From Rhodoferax sp. (GTDB taxonomy: Bacteria; Pseudomonadota; Gammaproteobacteria; Burkholderiales; Burkholderiaceae_C): 64,000 nucleotides of DNA. Shown here piece by piece: positions 55,192-63,392 of this stretch. The stretch is taken from the NCBI RefSeq assembly GCF_023700745.1, contig NZ_JAMPYG010000012.1:1-64000 (forward strand), read 5' to 3'. Position 1 is the first letter of the stretch; each line of letters starts with the position of its first letter. The position numbers and the translations under genes were made by a program. The notes beneath the pieces were generated by a model. It saw nothing but the letters and a program-made list of their open reading frames with translations, was not told the DNA's origin and searched no databases.

Positions 55192-56577
55192 ATGTTGCCC
55201 ATGTTGCCCAAGATTCTGGTTGTCGATGACGACCGCTATACCCGAACGTTGATTGAGCAAATGCTGGGGAATAGCGCGCAAGTGCATCTCGCGTCTGACG
55301 GTGACGCCGCGCGCGAGTTGTTTGCCGTGCATGACTTTAATCTGGTGCTGATGGATCAGCGTTTGCCCAGGCACCAGGGCCTGGATTTGTTGCGCGAGTT
55401 TCGTGCCCAGCGGCCACGCATGGTGGCCATCCTGATGACCGGTTTTGCCGATGTGCGCGACGCCGTGGCCGCCGTGCGAGAGGGCTTGTTCGATTACCTG
55501 ACCAAGCCTTTTGAAGACCTGGAAGCACTGGAGGCGGTGATCGGCAAGGCGCTTGAAATTGACGCGGCCTACCGTGAAATTGACAGCCTGCGCAGCCGCC
55601 TGGCAAAGACCTCCGGTGCGCCCATGGTGGTAGGGCAGTCAGCCGCCATGGCGCGTTTGCTGGGTCAGATTCAGCAAGTGGCGGGGCTGGATACCACGGT
55701 GCTGCTGGAGGGCGAAAGCGGCACCGGCAAAGACGTGATGGCCAAGCTGATCCATGCCCATAGCCAGCGTGCCGACCAGGCGTTCCTGGAGGTGAATTGC
55801 GGCGGCTTGCCCGAGTCTTTGCTCGAAAGCCTGCTGTTCGGCTATGAAAAAGGCGCATTCACTGGTGCTGCTCAGGCCAGTGCCGGTTACTTTGAAAAAG
55901 CCAACGGCGGCAATCTGTTCCTGGATGAAATTGCCGACATGAGTCCCAAACTGCAAAGCAGTTTGTTGCGCGTGCTGCAGGACCATAGTTTTTGCCGCAT
56001 TGGCAGCACCCAGCCGCGTAGCACAGACTTTCGCCTGATTTGCGCCACCAATCGCTCCCTGGCGGGCGAGGTCAAAGCGGGGCGTTTTCGAGAGGATTTG
56101 TATTACCGCATCAATGTCGTGGCCATGCAGTTGCCGCCGCTGCGTGAGCGCGAGGGTGACATTTTTCGTCTGGCAGTGCATTTTCTGGAGTTTTTCAATG
56201 CCAAATTTGGCAAGCAATGTGGCCCTTTTAGCCCCGCTGCGCTGGCTTCCCTGGAGGCCCATCCCTGGCCAGGCAATGTGCGTGAGTTGCGGCACTGTAT
56301 CGAGCGTGTGGTTGCATTGCAGTCTGGGGGCGTGATTGACGCTGTTCACCTCTGTCCCAGTTGTAGCCCGTTTGCTGTGTCCGATACCCATGCTTTGATT
56401 CCACCAGCCTACGAACTGGCCTACCAGGAAGCCCGCGCGGGTTTTGAACAAGGGTATTTGAAGGGACTGCTTGCAGCGGCAAGCGGTAATGTTTCCGAAG
56501 CTGCCCGTTTGAGTGGCATTCCGCGGCAGAACTTGTATGTCAGGATGAAGCGCTGGGGAATCGTCACTGAAACATGA
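55192..56577 (+). CDS. Sigma-54-dependent response regulator (NtrC family)
   Basis: Regulator of 461 residues. The receiver (about 4-120) has VVDDDRYTRTL and phospho-acceptor in LVLMDQRLPRHQGLD. The AAA+ domain has GESGTGKDVMAKL (Walker A, near 178), the sigma-54 contact loop GAFTGAAQ (near 222), GGNLFLDEIADMS (Walker B) and the R-finger region PRSTDFRLICATNR. A Fis-type HTH closes the chain (NVSEAARLSGIPRQNLYVRMKRWG). It starts immediately after the kinase stop and should be the kinase's partner. The next gene downstream has a perfect sigma-54 promoter, the likeliest target. Confidence 0.94.
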   Translation: MLPMLPKILVVDDDRYTRTLIEQMLGNSAQVHLASDGDAARELFAVHDFNLVLMDQRLPRHQGLDLLREFRAQRPRMVAILMTGFADVRDAVAAVREGLFDYLTKPFEDLEALEAVIGKALEIDAAYREIDSLRSRLAKTSGAPMVVGQSAAMARLLGQIQQVAGLDTTVLLEGESGTGKDVMAKLIHAHSQRADQAFLEVNCGGLPESLLESLLFGYEKGAFTGAAQASAGYFEKANGGNLFLDEIADMSPKLQSSLLRVLQDHSFCRIGSTQPRSTDFRLICATNRSLAGEVKAGRFREDLYYRINVVAMQLPPLREREGDIFRLAVHFLEFFNAKFGKQCGPFSPAALASLEAHPWPGNVRELRHCIERVVALQSGGVIDAVHLCPSCSPFAVSDTHALIPPAYELAYQEARAGFEQGYLKGLLAAASGNVSEAARLSGIPRQNLYVRMKRWGIVTET

Positions 56578-56603
56578 CACTTGTCGCAATTATTTGACAG
56601 TCA
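56575..56603. promoter_or_regulatory. TGAC/GTCA dyads, candidate enhancer for NtrC-type regulator
   Basis: TGACA-CT-TGTC is followed, after 9 bases, by the perfect palindrome TGACAGTCA. They lie about 150-175 bases upstream of the sigma-54 promoter at 56750, a normal distance for enhancer sites. Confidence 0.45.
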
Positions 56604-56749
56604 CTCAGACTTTTCCCGTTATTTTGCGGCCATCTTTGGCCTTCAATTTTTGCTGTTCCAATAAATCTATCTCTGTATGCCCATGTAAATGAAGGTTTAT
56701 TTTTCATGGACTTTGGTTCCTTCGGAGATATGACCTGCCACAGATTGAG

Positions 56750-56765
56750 TGGCACGAAGATTGCC
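56750..56765 (+). promoter_or_regulatory. Sigma-54 promoter of the multiheme cytochrome gene
   Basis: TGGCACGAAGATTGCC matches the -24/-12 consensus TGGCACG-N4-TTGC at every conserved base, with the GG and GC exactly 10 bases apart. The start would be near 56776, leaving a 27-base leader with AAGGAG before ATG 56803. Confidence 0.88.
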
Positions 56766-56802
56766 TTGATAGGTGAAGTTTATTCACTCGATCAAGGAGA
56801 TC

Positions 56803-58725
56803 ATGATGCGAAAGACAGTTGTTGGGAGCCTGTTGGCCCTGGCTGCGACGTTTTTGATTTATGGCTGTACGCCAACCGAAATCAAAAGCGTCGCCAATGC
56901 GCCGGTAGCGGGGGTTGTTGAAGACGGCAGCAAGGAGACTTTTAAAAAGGTTCCCGATGCCACGGTGTGGTTGATCCCGTCGTCCGACGTGGTGGCTATG
57001 GGCAAGACGCCCATTGAGATCAAGAAGGACGCCAAAAACGACGAGCCTCTCGAAGATAACCTGGCCGCAAACCGCGACCGTTACCTCAAAGCCAAAACGG
57101 ATGCCAAAGGCGAGTTTAAGTTTGCCAACGTCCCGGCGGGCAAGTATTTTGTTTACGTGGAACCCGCCAACAGCAAGTATCTGCCGGGTGGCGACAAGTC
57201 ACGCAAGGCGATGACCAGCGATGAATTGTCCAAGGCTCCGTTGAAGATCAAGGTCTCTGGTAACACGCCAGTGGGTGCAACTTACATCGGCAGTTCAGCC
57301 TGTATTGAATGCCACGATGACCAGAAGCACTTCACCAAAACACTGCACCGCCTGGGCATTACCGTGATCGGCAAGCCCAGCAAGCTGCAGGATTTTTCAA
57401 ACTTCCCGGATTTCAACAAGGGTTTGAACAAGCTCATGGCCGGCACCAAGTTCTGGTTCCATGGCTATGACCCCAAGCGGGGCTTTGACAAGTACCTGAT
57501 CAGCACCAAGGCCCCGGCCGACGCTGCCAGCGTCAGCTTTACGGCCGCGTTTTTCAAGGATAAGGACGGTTCGCTGAAGTTCCGCGCCGAAAACGCGAAA
57601 AACCCACAGGATCCAGCGCGCATCTATCCGGTTGAAATGACCTATGGTGGCGGTGTTTACAAGCAGCGCTACCTGGTGCGCGTGGGTGCCAACCTGTTCC
57701 CGTTTGTTCAGTTCAACCAGAACGGCGACGATTCTTTTGCTGACCGCAGTCGCAAAGAATGGCGTGATTACCATGCCGACTGGTTCTACAACGAAAAAAC
57801 CAATCTGCTGGCCAATCCGCCACAAGCCAAGTCTTTTGACAAGGAATGTGCCTCTTGCCATGCCAACGGTTACACGCTGACCAAAACAGCTGCCGGTGAT
57901 TACAAGGCCGGTGCCAGCAACGACCGCAATGGTGAGATTGACATTGATGGCGACGGCAAACCCAACGAAATCAATATGGGCTGCGAGACCTGCCATGGCC
58001 CCGGCTCGGTGCACAACGCCGCCAAGGAAGTCGACATGCCGTCCACCATTGTCAGCCCTAACAAGCTGGCTGCCGAGCGGGCCTCGATGATCTGCGGCCA
58101 GTGCCATAGCCGGCCTCAAGGTCACCTGAACAACGACCAGCCGGTCAACAAGGACAACAAGATGATGTTGCCGGGAATGTCCCGCAATGTGTACCTGAAC
58201 GAGTACACGACACGTGAGGATGCAGCCAAGGGTGATTATTGGGCCGACGGACTCCATTCCAAATCGCATCACCAGCAGTACACCGACTTCATCAAGTCAG
58301 CCAAGTACCGCAACGGCACGCAGCTGGTGGCCTGTTCTGATTGCCACGATACCCATGGCACGGCCAAGTTCGAGCATCAGATGAAGACAGACAACAAATC
58401 GTCCGAGTCCTGCACCAGTTGCCACGTCAACAGCACCGATCTGAAAAAGCACCTGGCAGACAAAGCCAAATGTACGGTTGATCCAGTCAAGATTACCTGC
58501 GCCAGTTGCCACGTCACCAAAACCATGCAAACCGGCTCTGGTTTTGGCAAGGGCTTGACGGCTGCGGATGGCAAGAACTACTGGACCAACGACATCAGCT
58601 CGCACATCTATGACGTGCCGCGCAAGGACAATGTGGGCGTGAAAGGTGTGGCACCCGGTTCAGCTATGCCGATCCCTTACACCAATGCGTGTGGTGCGGC
58701 CTGCCATGATGTCAAAAAACTTTAA
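56803..58725 (+). CDS. Multiheme c-type cytochrome lipoprotein (7 CXXCH plus CX3CH)
   Basis: Exported cytochrome of 640 residues. A lipobox LIYGC (Cys22) suggests membrane anchoring. Residues about 30-120 look like a carboxypeptidase-regulatory or SpaA-like beta domain (KVPDATVWLIP, AKGEFKFANVPAGKYFVYVEP). Seven CXXCH heme sites follow: CIECH, CASCH, CETCH, CGQCH, CSDCH, CTSCH and CASCH. A near-terminal CGAACH has the rarer CX3CH spacing and may hold an eighth heme. SD AAGGAG sets the double-ATG start at 56803. Role and partners are unknown; respiratory electron transfer is inferred. It lies between a two-component system and the AOR operon, and has its own terminator. Confidence 0.9.
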   Translation: MMRKTVVGSLLALAATFLIYGCTPTEIKSVANAPVAGVVEDGSKETFKKVPDATVWLIPSSDVVAMGKTPIEIKKDAKNDEPLEDNLAANRDRYLKAKTDAKGEFKFANVPAGKYFVYVEPANSKYLPGGDKSRKAMTSDELSKAPLKIKVSGNTPVGATYIGSSACIECHDDQKHFTKTLHRLGITVIGKPSKLQDFSNFPDFNKGLNKLMAGTKFWFHGYDPKRGFDKYLISTKAPADAASVSFTAAFFKDKDGSLKFRAENAKNPQDPARIYPVEMTYGGGVYKQRYLVRVGANLFPFVQFNQNGDDSFADRSRKEWRDYHADWFYNEKTNLLANPPQAKSFDKECASCHANGYTLTKTAAGDYKAGASNDRNGEIDIDGDGKPNEINMGCETCHGPGSVHNAAKEVDMPSTIVSPNKLAAERASMICGQCHSRPQGHLNNDQPVNKDNKMMLPGMSRNVYLNEYTTREDAAKGDYWADGLHSKSHHQQYTDFIKSAKYRNGTQLVACSDCHDTHGTAKFEHQMKTDNKSSESCTSCHVNSTDLKKHLADKAKCTVDPVKITCASCHVTKTMQTGSGFGKGLTAADGKNYWTNDISSHIYDVPRKDNVGVKGVAPGSAMPIPYTNACGAACHDVKKL

Positions 58726-58742
58726 CTGAGTTTTCTCTTCTG

Positions 58743-58770
58743 AAAAACGCCGGCGAGTCCGGCGTTTTTT
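58743..58770 (+). terminator. Terminator after the cytochrome gene
   Basis: AACGCCGG-CGAGT-CCGGCGTT forms a GC-rich stem with flanking A and T runs. The T-run has at least six bases. It ends the cytochrome transcript before aorA. Confidence 0.93.
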
Positions 58771-58817
58771 ATTTGCAGGTTGTCTCAATTTGAGAATTTG
58801 TGGTTTTTACATTTATC

Positions 58818-58840
58818 CGATTAGGGTTGTCCCTAGGTCG
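58818..58840. promoter_or_regulatory. Inverted repeat upstream of aorA
   Basis: TAGGG-TTGT-CCCTA is a perfect dyad, with outer CGA/TCG pairs around it. It lies about 105 bases before the aorA start. It could be an operator. No sigma-54 site with correct spacing is present here (GG and GC are 11 bases apart). Confidence 0.35.
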
Positions 58841-58943
58841 TATTTTTTGCGAAACTTTAACAATGGCTATGTAACTGATTTCATAAGAACAGCATTGCAG
58901 TTGTTCATCGCAGTTTCATTCATTACCCACAGGAGACCTACAC

Positions 58944-59417
58944 ATGCAAAAGGTGTTGCACATCAATGCAGACAAATGCACCGGCTGTCTGCAGTGCGAA
59001 ATGGCCTGTTCTTTCGAGAACTACGGCACCTTCGCCACCGCTAAATCGCGCATCAAGGTGTTTAATTTTCACCACACGGGCAAGAAAGTACCCTACACCT
59101 GCACTCAGTGTGACGAAGCCTGGTGCCTGCATGCGTGCCCGGTCGAAGCCATCACGGTGGACAAGGTCACCGGTGCCAAAGTGGTGAATGAGGCTACCTG
59201 TGTTGGCTGCAAGGTCTGCACCATTGCCTGCCCGTTTGGCACCATCAATTACGTCCAGGAAACCGGTAAGGTGCAAAAGTGTGACCTCTGCGGTGGCGAG
59301 CCTGCCTGCGCCGATGCCTGCCCAACTGGTGCCATCACCTTCATCGATGCCAACTGGACCGGTTTGGGCAAGATGGAACAGTGGGCAGACAAATTGGGTA
59401 ACCAGGCGGCGGTTTAA
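58944..59417 (+). CDS. aorA: Aldehyde oxidoreductase polyferredoxin subunit
   Basis: Electron-transfer subunit of 157 residues with cysteines for four [4Fe-4S] clusters: CTGCLQCEMAC, CTQCDEAWCLHAC, CVGCKVCTIAC and CDLCGGEPACADAC. There is no signal peptide, so it is cytoplasmic. It matches the small subunit of the heterotrimeric AOR of Aromatoleum, which passes electrons from the tungsten subunit to the FAD subunit. CAGGAG lies 9 bases before the start. It heads the aor gene set, with a cytochrome terminator and possible operator upstream. Confidence 0.88.
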   Translation: MQKVLHINADKCTGCLQCEMACSFENYGTFATAKSRIKVFNFHHTGKKVPYTCTQCDEAWCLHACPVEAITVDKVTGAKVVNEATCVGCKVCTIACPFGTINYVQETGKVQKCDLCGGEPACADACPTGAITFIDANWTGLGKMEQWADKLGNQAAV

Positions 59418-59425
59418 ACAACTTT

Positions 59426-59466
59426 GGGCATCAGATCACCTTGCGCAGCAAACGTGCTCTGACCCC
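59426..59466. repeat. Decayed GGGTCAGAGC-type repeat between aorA and aorB
   Basis: GGGCATCAGATCAC is a degraded arm facing an intact GTGCTCTGACCCC. The element fills most of the 69-base gap just before the aorB Shine-Dalgarno sequence. Confidence 0.55.
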
Positions 59467-59486
59467 AACACTTCAGGAGAACGAAC

Positions 59487-61340
59487 ATGTCATGGGCAGG
59501 AAAAATCCTCCGCGTTAACTTGACCGCGGGTACCGTCAAGTCAGAACCCCTCAATATGGAATGGGCGCAAGCCTACATCGGCTCGCGTGGCCTGGGGACC
59601 AAGTACCTGGTCGAAGAAGTCAACGCCACCGTGGACCCACTTTCAAGCGAGAACAAGATCATCTGGGCCACCGGCCCGTTGACCGGCACCATGGCCTCGA
59701 CCGGTGGCCGCTACACCGTCATTACCAAAGGCCCGTTGACCGGCGCCATTGCCTGCTCCAATTCCGGCGGCTACTGGGGCGCCGAGCTCAAGATGGCTGG
59801 CTGGGACATGGTTATTTTCGAAGGCAAGTCGGCCAAGCCGGTTTACCTCTACGTCAACGATGATCTGGCCGAATTGCGTGATGCTGCCCACCTGTGGGGC
59901 AAGAGCGTCTGGGAAACAGAAGAGATGATCAAAAAGGGTCTGCAAGACCCGCTGGCCCGCGTGTCCAGCATCGGCAAGGCAGGTGAAAACGGCGTGCTGT
60001 TTGCGGCTGTGGTCAACGACCTGCACCGTGCGGCGGGCCGCTCCGGTGTTGGCGCCGTCATGGGCAGCAAAAACCTCAAGGCGATCGCCGTGCGCGGGAC
60101 CAAGGGCGTGGGCAACATCCGTGATCCGAAAGCCTTCATGGCCGCTACCAAAGCCGCCAAGAAGGTGCTGGCTGACAATGGCGTCACAGGCACCGGTTTG
60201 CCCGCCATGGGCACCCAGGTGCTGATGAGCGTGATCAACGAGGTGGGCGCCTTGCCGACCCGCAACCATCGCGACAACCAGTTTGAGGGCGCCATGGACA
60301 TCGGTGCCGAAGCCATGGCCACGCCGCGCAAGACCGATGGTAAAAAACATCTGGTCACCAATCAGGCGTGTTTTGGCTGCACCATCGCCTGCGGTCGCAT
60401 CAGCAAGATGGATGAAAGCCACTTCACCATCGAGAACAAGCCGCAATACCGCGGTGCCAACGGTGGTCTCGAATACGAAGCGGCCTGGGCACTCGGTGCC
60501 GCCAATGGCGTCAACGACCTCGAATGCCTGCAATACGCCAACCTGTTGTGCAACGAAGAAGGCATTGACCCGATCAGCTTTGGCGCCACCGTGGGCGCGG
60601 TCATGGAACTCTACGGCATGGGTGTGCTGAGCAAGGAGCAGATTGGCATCGAAGCGCCGTTCGGTTCGGCCCGTGCGCTGGCTTTTTTGGCCGAGGAAAC
60701 CGTCAATGGCCGCGGCTTTGGCAAGGAAATTGGTCAGGGTTCCAAACGCCTGACGGCCAAATACGGTCACCCCGAGCTCAGCATGTCATCCAAGGGCCAG
60801 GAATTCCCCGCTTACGACGGTCGTGCCATTCAGGGCATCGGCCTGGCCTATGCCACCAGTAACCGGGGCGGCTGCCACTTGCGCGGCTACACCATTGCGT
60901 CCGAAATTCTGGGCATTCCGGTCAAGACCGATCCGCTTGAATCGCAGGGCAAGCCCGAGCTGGTCAAGGCCTTTCAGGATGCCACGGCGGCGTTTGATTC
61001 GTCGGGCCTGTGCATTTTCACCACCTTTGCCTGGGGCCTGCAGGACCTCTCACCGCAGATGCAGGGCGCTTGCGGCGAGCAGTACACGATTGAAGAACTG
61101 GCCAAGATCGGTGAGCGCATCTGGAACATGGAGCGAGAGTTCAACAACCGTGCCGGCTTTACCAAGGCCGACGACAGCCTGCCGCCGCGTCTGACCTCGG
61201 TCGAAGGTGCCTGCAAAACCGGCCCAGCCACCGGCAAGTTCAATGAACTCGCCACCATGCTGCCGCTGTACTACGAAGCCCGTGGCTGGGACCCTGAAGG
61301 CCGCCCCACCGCAGCCACCAAAGCGCGACTGAGCCTGTAA
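59487..61340 (+). CDS. aorB: Tungsten-containing aldehyde:ferredoxin oxidoreductase catalytic subunit
   Basis: Catalytic subunit of 617 residues. It oxidises aldehydes to carboxylic acids at a tungsten bis-pterin centre. Landmarks include SWAGKILRVNLTAGTV at the start, GPLTGTMASTGGRYTV and SNSGGYWGAELKMAGWD (near 90-105). HRAAGRSGVGAVMGSKNLKAIAVRG (near 190) and GANGGLEYEAAWALGAANGVND lie in the pterin-binding core. The [4Fe-4S] ligands are CFGCTIAC (near 295) plus the distal cysteine in DSSGLCIF (near 507). Tungsten rather than molybdenum is inferred from family and from the nearby tupBCA. AGGAGA lies 8 bases before the ATG. Confidence 0.94.
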   Translation: MSWAGKILRVNLTAGTVKSEPLNMEWAQAYIGSRGLGTKYLVEEVNATVDPLSSENKIIWATGPLTGTMASTGGRYTVITKGPLTGAIACSNSGGYWGAELKMAGWDMVIFEGKSAKPVYLYVNDDLAELRDAAHLWGKSVWETEEMIKKGLQDPLARVSSIGKAGENGVLFAAVVNDLHRAAGRSGVGAVMGSKNLKAIAVRGTKGVGNIRDPKAFMAATKAAKKVLADNGVTGTGLPAMGTQVLMSVINEVGALPTRNHRDNQFEGAMDIGAEAMATPRKTDGKKHLVTNQACFGCTIACGRISKMDESHFTIENKPQYRGANGGLEYEAAWALGAANGVNDLECLQYANLLCNEEGIDPISFGATVGAVMELYGMGVLSKEQIGIEAPFGSARALAFLAEETVNGRGFGKEIGQGSKRLTAKYGHPELSMSSKGQEFPAYDGRAIQGIGLAYATSNRGGCHLRGYTIASEILGIPVKTDPLESQGKPELVKAFQDATAAFDSSGLCIFTTFAWGLQDLSPQMQGACGEQYTIEELAKIGERIWNMEREFNNRAGFTKADDSLPPRLTSVEGACKTGPATGKFNELATMLPLYYEARGWDPEGRPTAATKARLSL

Positions 61341-61351
61341 AGTTCGCTTGG

Positions 61352-61423
61352 CGTCATTGCGAGGAGCGCAGCGACGCGGCAATCCAGGAAGTCATGGATT
61401 GCCGCGCTTCGCTCGCAATGACG
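61352..61423. repeat. CATTGCGAG-type palindrome between aorB and aorC
   Basis: CGTCATTGCGAG and CTCGCAATGACG are perfect outer arms, and GCGGCAATCCA pairs with TGGATTGCCGC inside. The 72-base unit is an almost complete palindrome. The same element, decayed, lies in the E2 gene. Confidence 0.85.
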
Positions 61424-61437
61424 AAGCATAGTCACAA

Positions 61438-61466
61438 ACAAGCGGCGTCAACAGCCGCTTGTTTTC
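61438..61466 (+). terminator. Terminator-like hairpin between aorB and aorC
   Basis: ACAAGCGGC and GCCGCTTGT form a perfect 9-base stem with a 7-base loop, followed by TTTTC. The T-run is short, so partial termination or RNA stability control is more likely than a full stop. Confidence 0.5.
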
Positions 61467-61479
61467 TGGAGAAATTACC

Positions 61480-62775
61480 ATGACCCACCACGTCATCCTT
61501 GGTGCTGGCCCGGCCGGCGTTATTGCCGCCGAGACCATCCGCAAACAGGCCCCGCTGGACAGCATCACGATCATCGGGGATGAACCCGAGCCGGCTTATT
61601 CACGCATGGCCATTCCCTATCTGTTGATGGGCAACATCGACGAGGCCGGCACCTACCTGCGCAAGAGCCCGACCCACTTCGACGACTTGAACATACAAGT
61701 GCGTGTGGCGCACGTCCAGTCTGTGCATGCAGACACCAAAACCGTGGTGCTTGACGGCGGTGAGACGGTTCAGTTTGATACCTTGCTGGTGGCGACGGGC
61801 TCGCGCCCCGTGACGCCACCCATTCCTGGCATCAAGTCGGAAGGGGTGCACCGGTGCTGGACGCTGGCCGACGCGCGCGCCATTGCCGCGCTGGCCCAGC
61901 CGGGTGCCCGTGTCCTGCAGCTCGGGGCAGGCTTCATTGGTTGCATCATCATGGAAGCGCTGGCCGCACGCGGCGTGAAACTGAGCGTGGTCGAGATGGG
62001 CGACCGCATGGTGCCGCGCATGATGGGCCCCACCGCCGGCGGCATGATCCGCGACTGGTGCGAGACCAAGGGTGTGGAAGTCTTTACCAGCACCAAGGTC
62101 GAGTCGATTGAGCCCGGAGCGCCCTTGACGGTCAAGCTGTCGAATGGCCAGACCATGCAGGCCGACCTGGTGATCAGCGCTGCCGGAGTGCGCCCAGCCA
62201 TTGGTTATCTGGAAAATTCAGGTATCACCTGCCTGCTGGGCGTGCTGACCGACGAACACCTGCAAAGCAATGTGCCGGGCATTTATGCTGCCGGCGACTG
62301 CGCTGAAGCGCTGGACAAGGTGTCAGGCAAGATGATTGTCAGCGCCATCCAGCCCAATGCCGCCGAGCAGGCCCGCATTGCCGGCATGAACATGGTGGCG
62401 TTCGCGCGCGGGCAGGTCCCCAGCGCCAAGCTGAAGGGCGTCACCCAAATCAACGTGCTCGACACCCTGGGCTTGATCTCGGCCAGTTTTGGCGATTGGG
62501 AGGGTGTGCCTGGGGGCGCGCATGTCGAGTTGACCGACAAGGTCGCCGGACGCCATTTGAGCCTGCAGTTCAAGGATGACGTGCTGGTGGGCTGCAACAG
62601 CGTGGGTTGGACCGAGCACGTGGGCGTGATGCGCGGTCTGGTCGAGGGCCAGATCAAACTGGGTGACTGGGCGAATACCCTGAAGCAGGACCCGACCCGC
62701 CTGATGGAAGCCTACCTGGCTGCGGCGCAAGGGCAAAGCGACTGGTCGGGTGCAGCCGATGCGCGCAGACGCTAA
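61480..62775 (+). CDS. aorC: Aldehyde oxidoreductase FAD/NAD subunit
   Basis: FAD-dependent pyridine nucleotide oxidoreductase of 431 residues. It would pass electrons between NAD and the AorAB core. The FAD Rossmann motif is ILGAGPAGVIAAETIRK (near 6). GDEPEPAYSRMAIPYLLMG is typical of this family; the NAD-binding motif is LQLGAGFIGCIIMEALAARG (near 148), and IYAAGDCAEALD closes the FAD site (near 268). No redox CXXC disulfide is seen. GGAGA is about 8 bases before ATG 61480; the tracked start is 7 codons earlier. A repeat and a weak hairpin separate it from aorB. Confidence 0.88.
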   Translation: MTHHVILGAGPAGVIAAETIRKQAPLDSITIIGDEPEPAYSRMAIPYLLMGNIDEAGTYLRKSPTHFDDLNIQVRVAHVQSVHADTKTVVLDGGETVQFDTLLVATGSRPVTPPIPGIKSEGVHRCWTLADARAIAALAQPGARVLQLGAGFIGCIIMEALAARGVKLSVVEMGDRMVPRMMGPTAGGMIRDWCETKGVEVFTSTKVESIEPGAPLTVKLSNGQTMQADLVISAAGVRPAIGYLENSGITCLLGVLTDEHLQSNVPGIYAAGDCAEALDKVSGKMIVSAIQPNAAEQARIAGMNMVAFARGQVPSAKLKGVTQINVLDTLGLISASFGDWEGVPGGAHVELTDKVAGRHLSLQFKDDVLVGCNSVGWTEHVGVMRGLVEGQIKLGDWANTLKQDPTRLMEAYLAAAQGQSDWSGAADARRR

Positions 62776-62785
62776 AGTTCGCGGC

Positions 62786-63040
62786 ATGAAAATTACCCTG
62801 AAACTTTTCGCGTCACTGACCGACTACCTGCCACCCGAGTCCAAGTACACCAACATCGTGGCCCTGGACATTGCCCCCGAAACCACGATCGGTCAATTGG
62901 TGGAGCAGTACCGTTTGCCTGAAAAACTGGTGCACCTGGTGCTGGTCAACGGCCACTATATCGCGCCCGAAATGCGCGCCACACGAAACCTCGCCGAGGG
63001 CGATGTACTGGCCATCTGGCCACCCATTGCCGGCGGCTGA
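62786..63040 (+). CDS. aorD: MoaD/ThiS-type ubiquitin-like sulfur carrier of the AOR operon
   Basis: Beta-grasp protein of 84 residues with the obligatory C-terminal GG (IAGG). MKITLKLFASLTDYLPPES opens the fold, and VLVNGHYIAPEMRATRNLAEGDVLAIWPP precedes the tail. It probably donates sulfur in synthesis of the pterin cofactor for the AOR, like MoaD. ATG 62786 lies 10 bases after the aorC stop. No obvious SD is present, so coupling to aorC is likely. Confidence 0.88.
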   Translation: MKITLKLFASLTDYLPPESKYTNIVALDIAPETTIGQLVEQYRLPEKLVHLVLVNGHYIAPEMRATRNLAEGDVLAIWPPIAGG

Positions 63041-63057
63041 GACACAACAAACACAGC

Positions 63058-63357
63058 ATGCAGGACTTTTATGCCGAGCGCTTCGAGCGCGAGATGGGCT
63101 GCACCGAGGCCGAGTGGCTGATGTGGCTGCCCAGGGCTATCGGCGACCACCACTGGAAGCAGCAGGCGGACGCTGCCGGCGTGCGTATTGGCGACGGGGC
63201 GCTGGGCCTGAAGTGGCAGGCGAGCCCGCCCAGGGTGATCGGGCTCATCAGCATCCCGGTGCTCAAGGTAAGCTTTCGCTTTGCCGGCGTGGACGAACAG
63301 GCGCGTCATGCATTCATGAAGCGTTTTGACTTGTACATGCAGCGCGGCGGGGGCTAG
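63058..63357 (+). CDS. Small conserved AOR-cluster protein (function unknown)
   Basis: A 99-residue soluble protein with no signal or membrane segment. MQDFYAERFEREMGCTEAEWLMWLPRAIGDH at the start carries aromatic residues and a conserved-looking histidine pair. GDGALGLKWQ and RVIGLISIPVLKVSFRFAGVD suggest a compact alpha-beta sheet. It starts 17 bases after aorD, so it is probably the last gene of the operon. I do not recognise a family with an assigned role; a maturation or assembly function for the AOR is an inference from position only. Confidence 0.65.
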   Translation: MQDFYAERFEREMGCTEAEWLMWLPRAIGDHHWKQQADAAGVRIGDGALGLKWQASPPRVIGLISIPVLKVSFRFAGVDEQARHAFMKRFDLYMQRGGG

Positions 63358-63392
63358 TCGCGCCAGGCAATGACTTTTTGACCTCGGGCCAA

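Noticed and set aside
58836-58850. Possible sigma-54 site upstream of aorA
   Set aside because: GG and GC are 11 bases apart instead of 10, and the rest of the match is poor.
61392-61574. 60-codon minus-strand ORF ending SSLRAKRGNP
   Set aside because: Its C-terminal part is the translation of the CATTGCGAG palindrome, and the rest is antisense to aorC.
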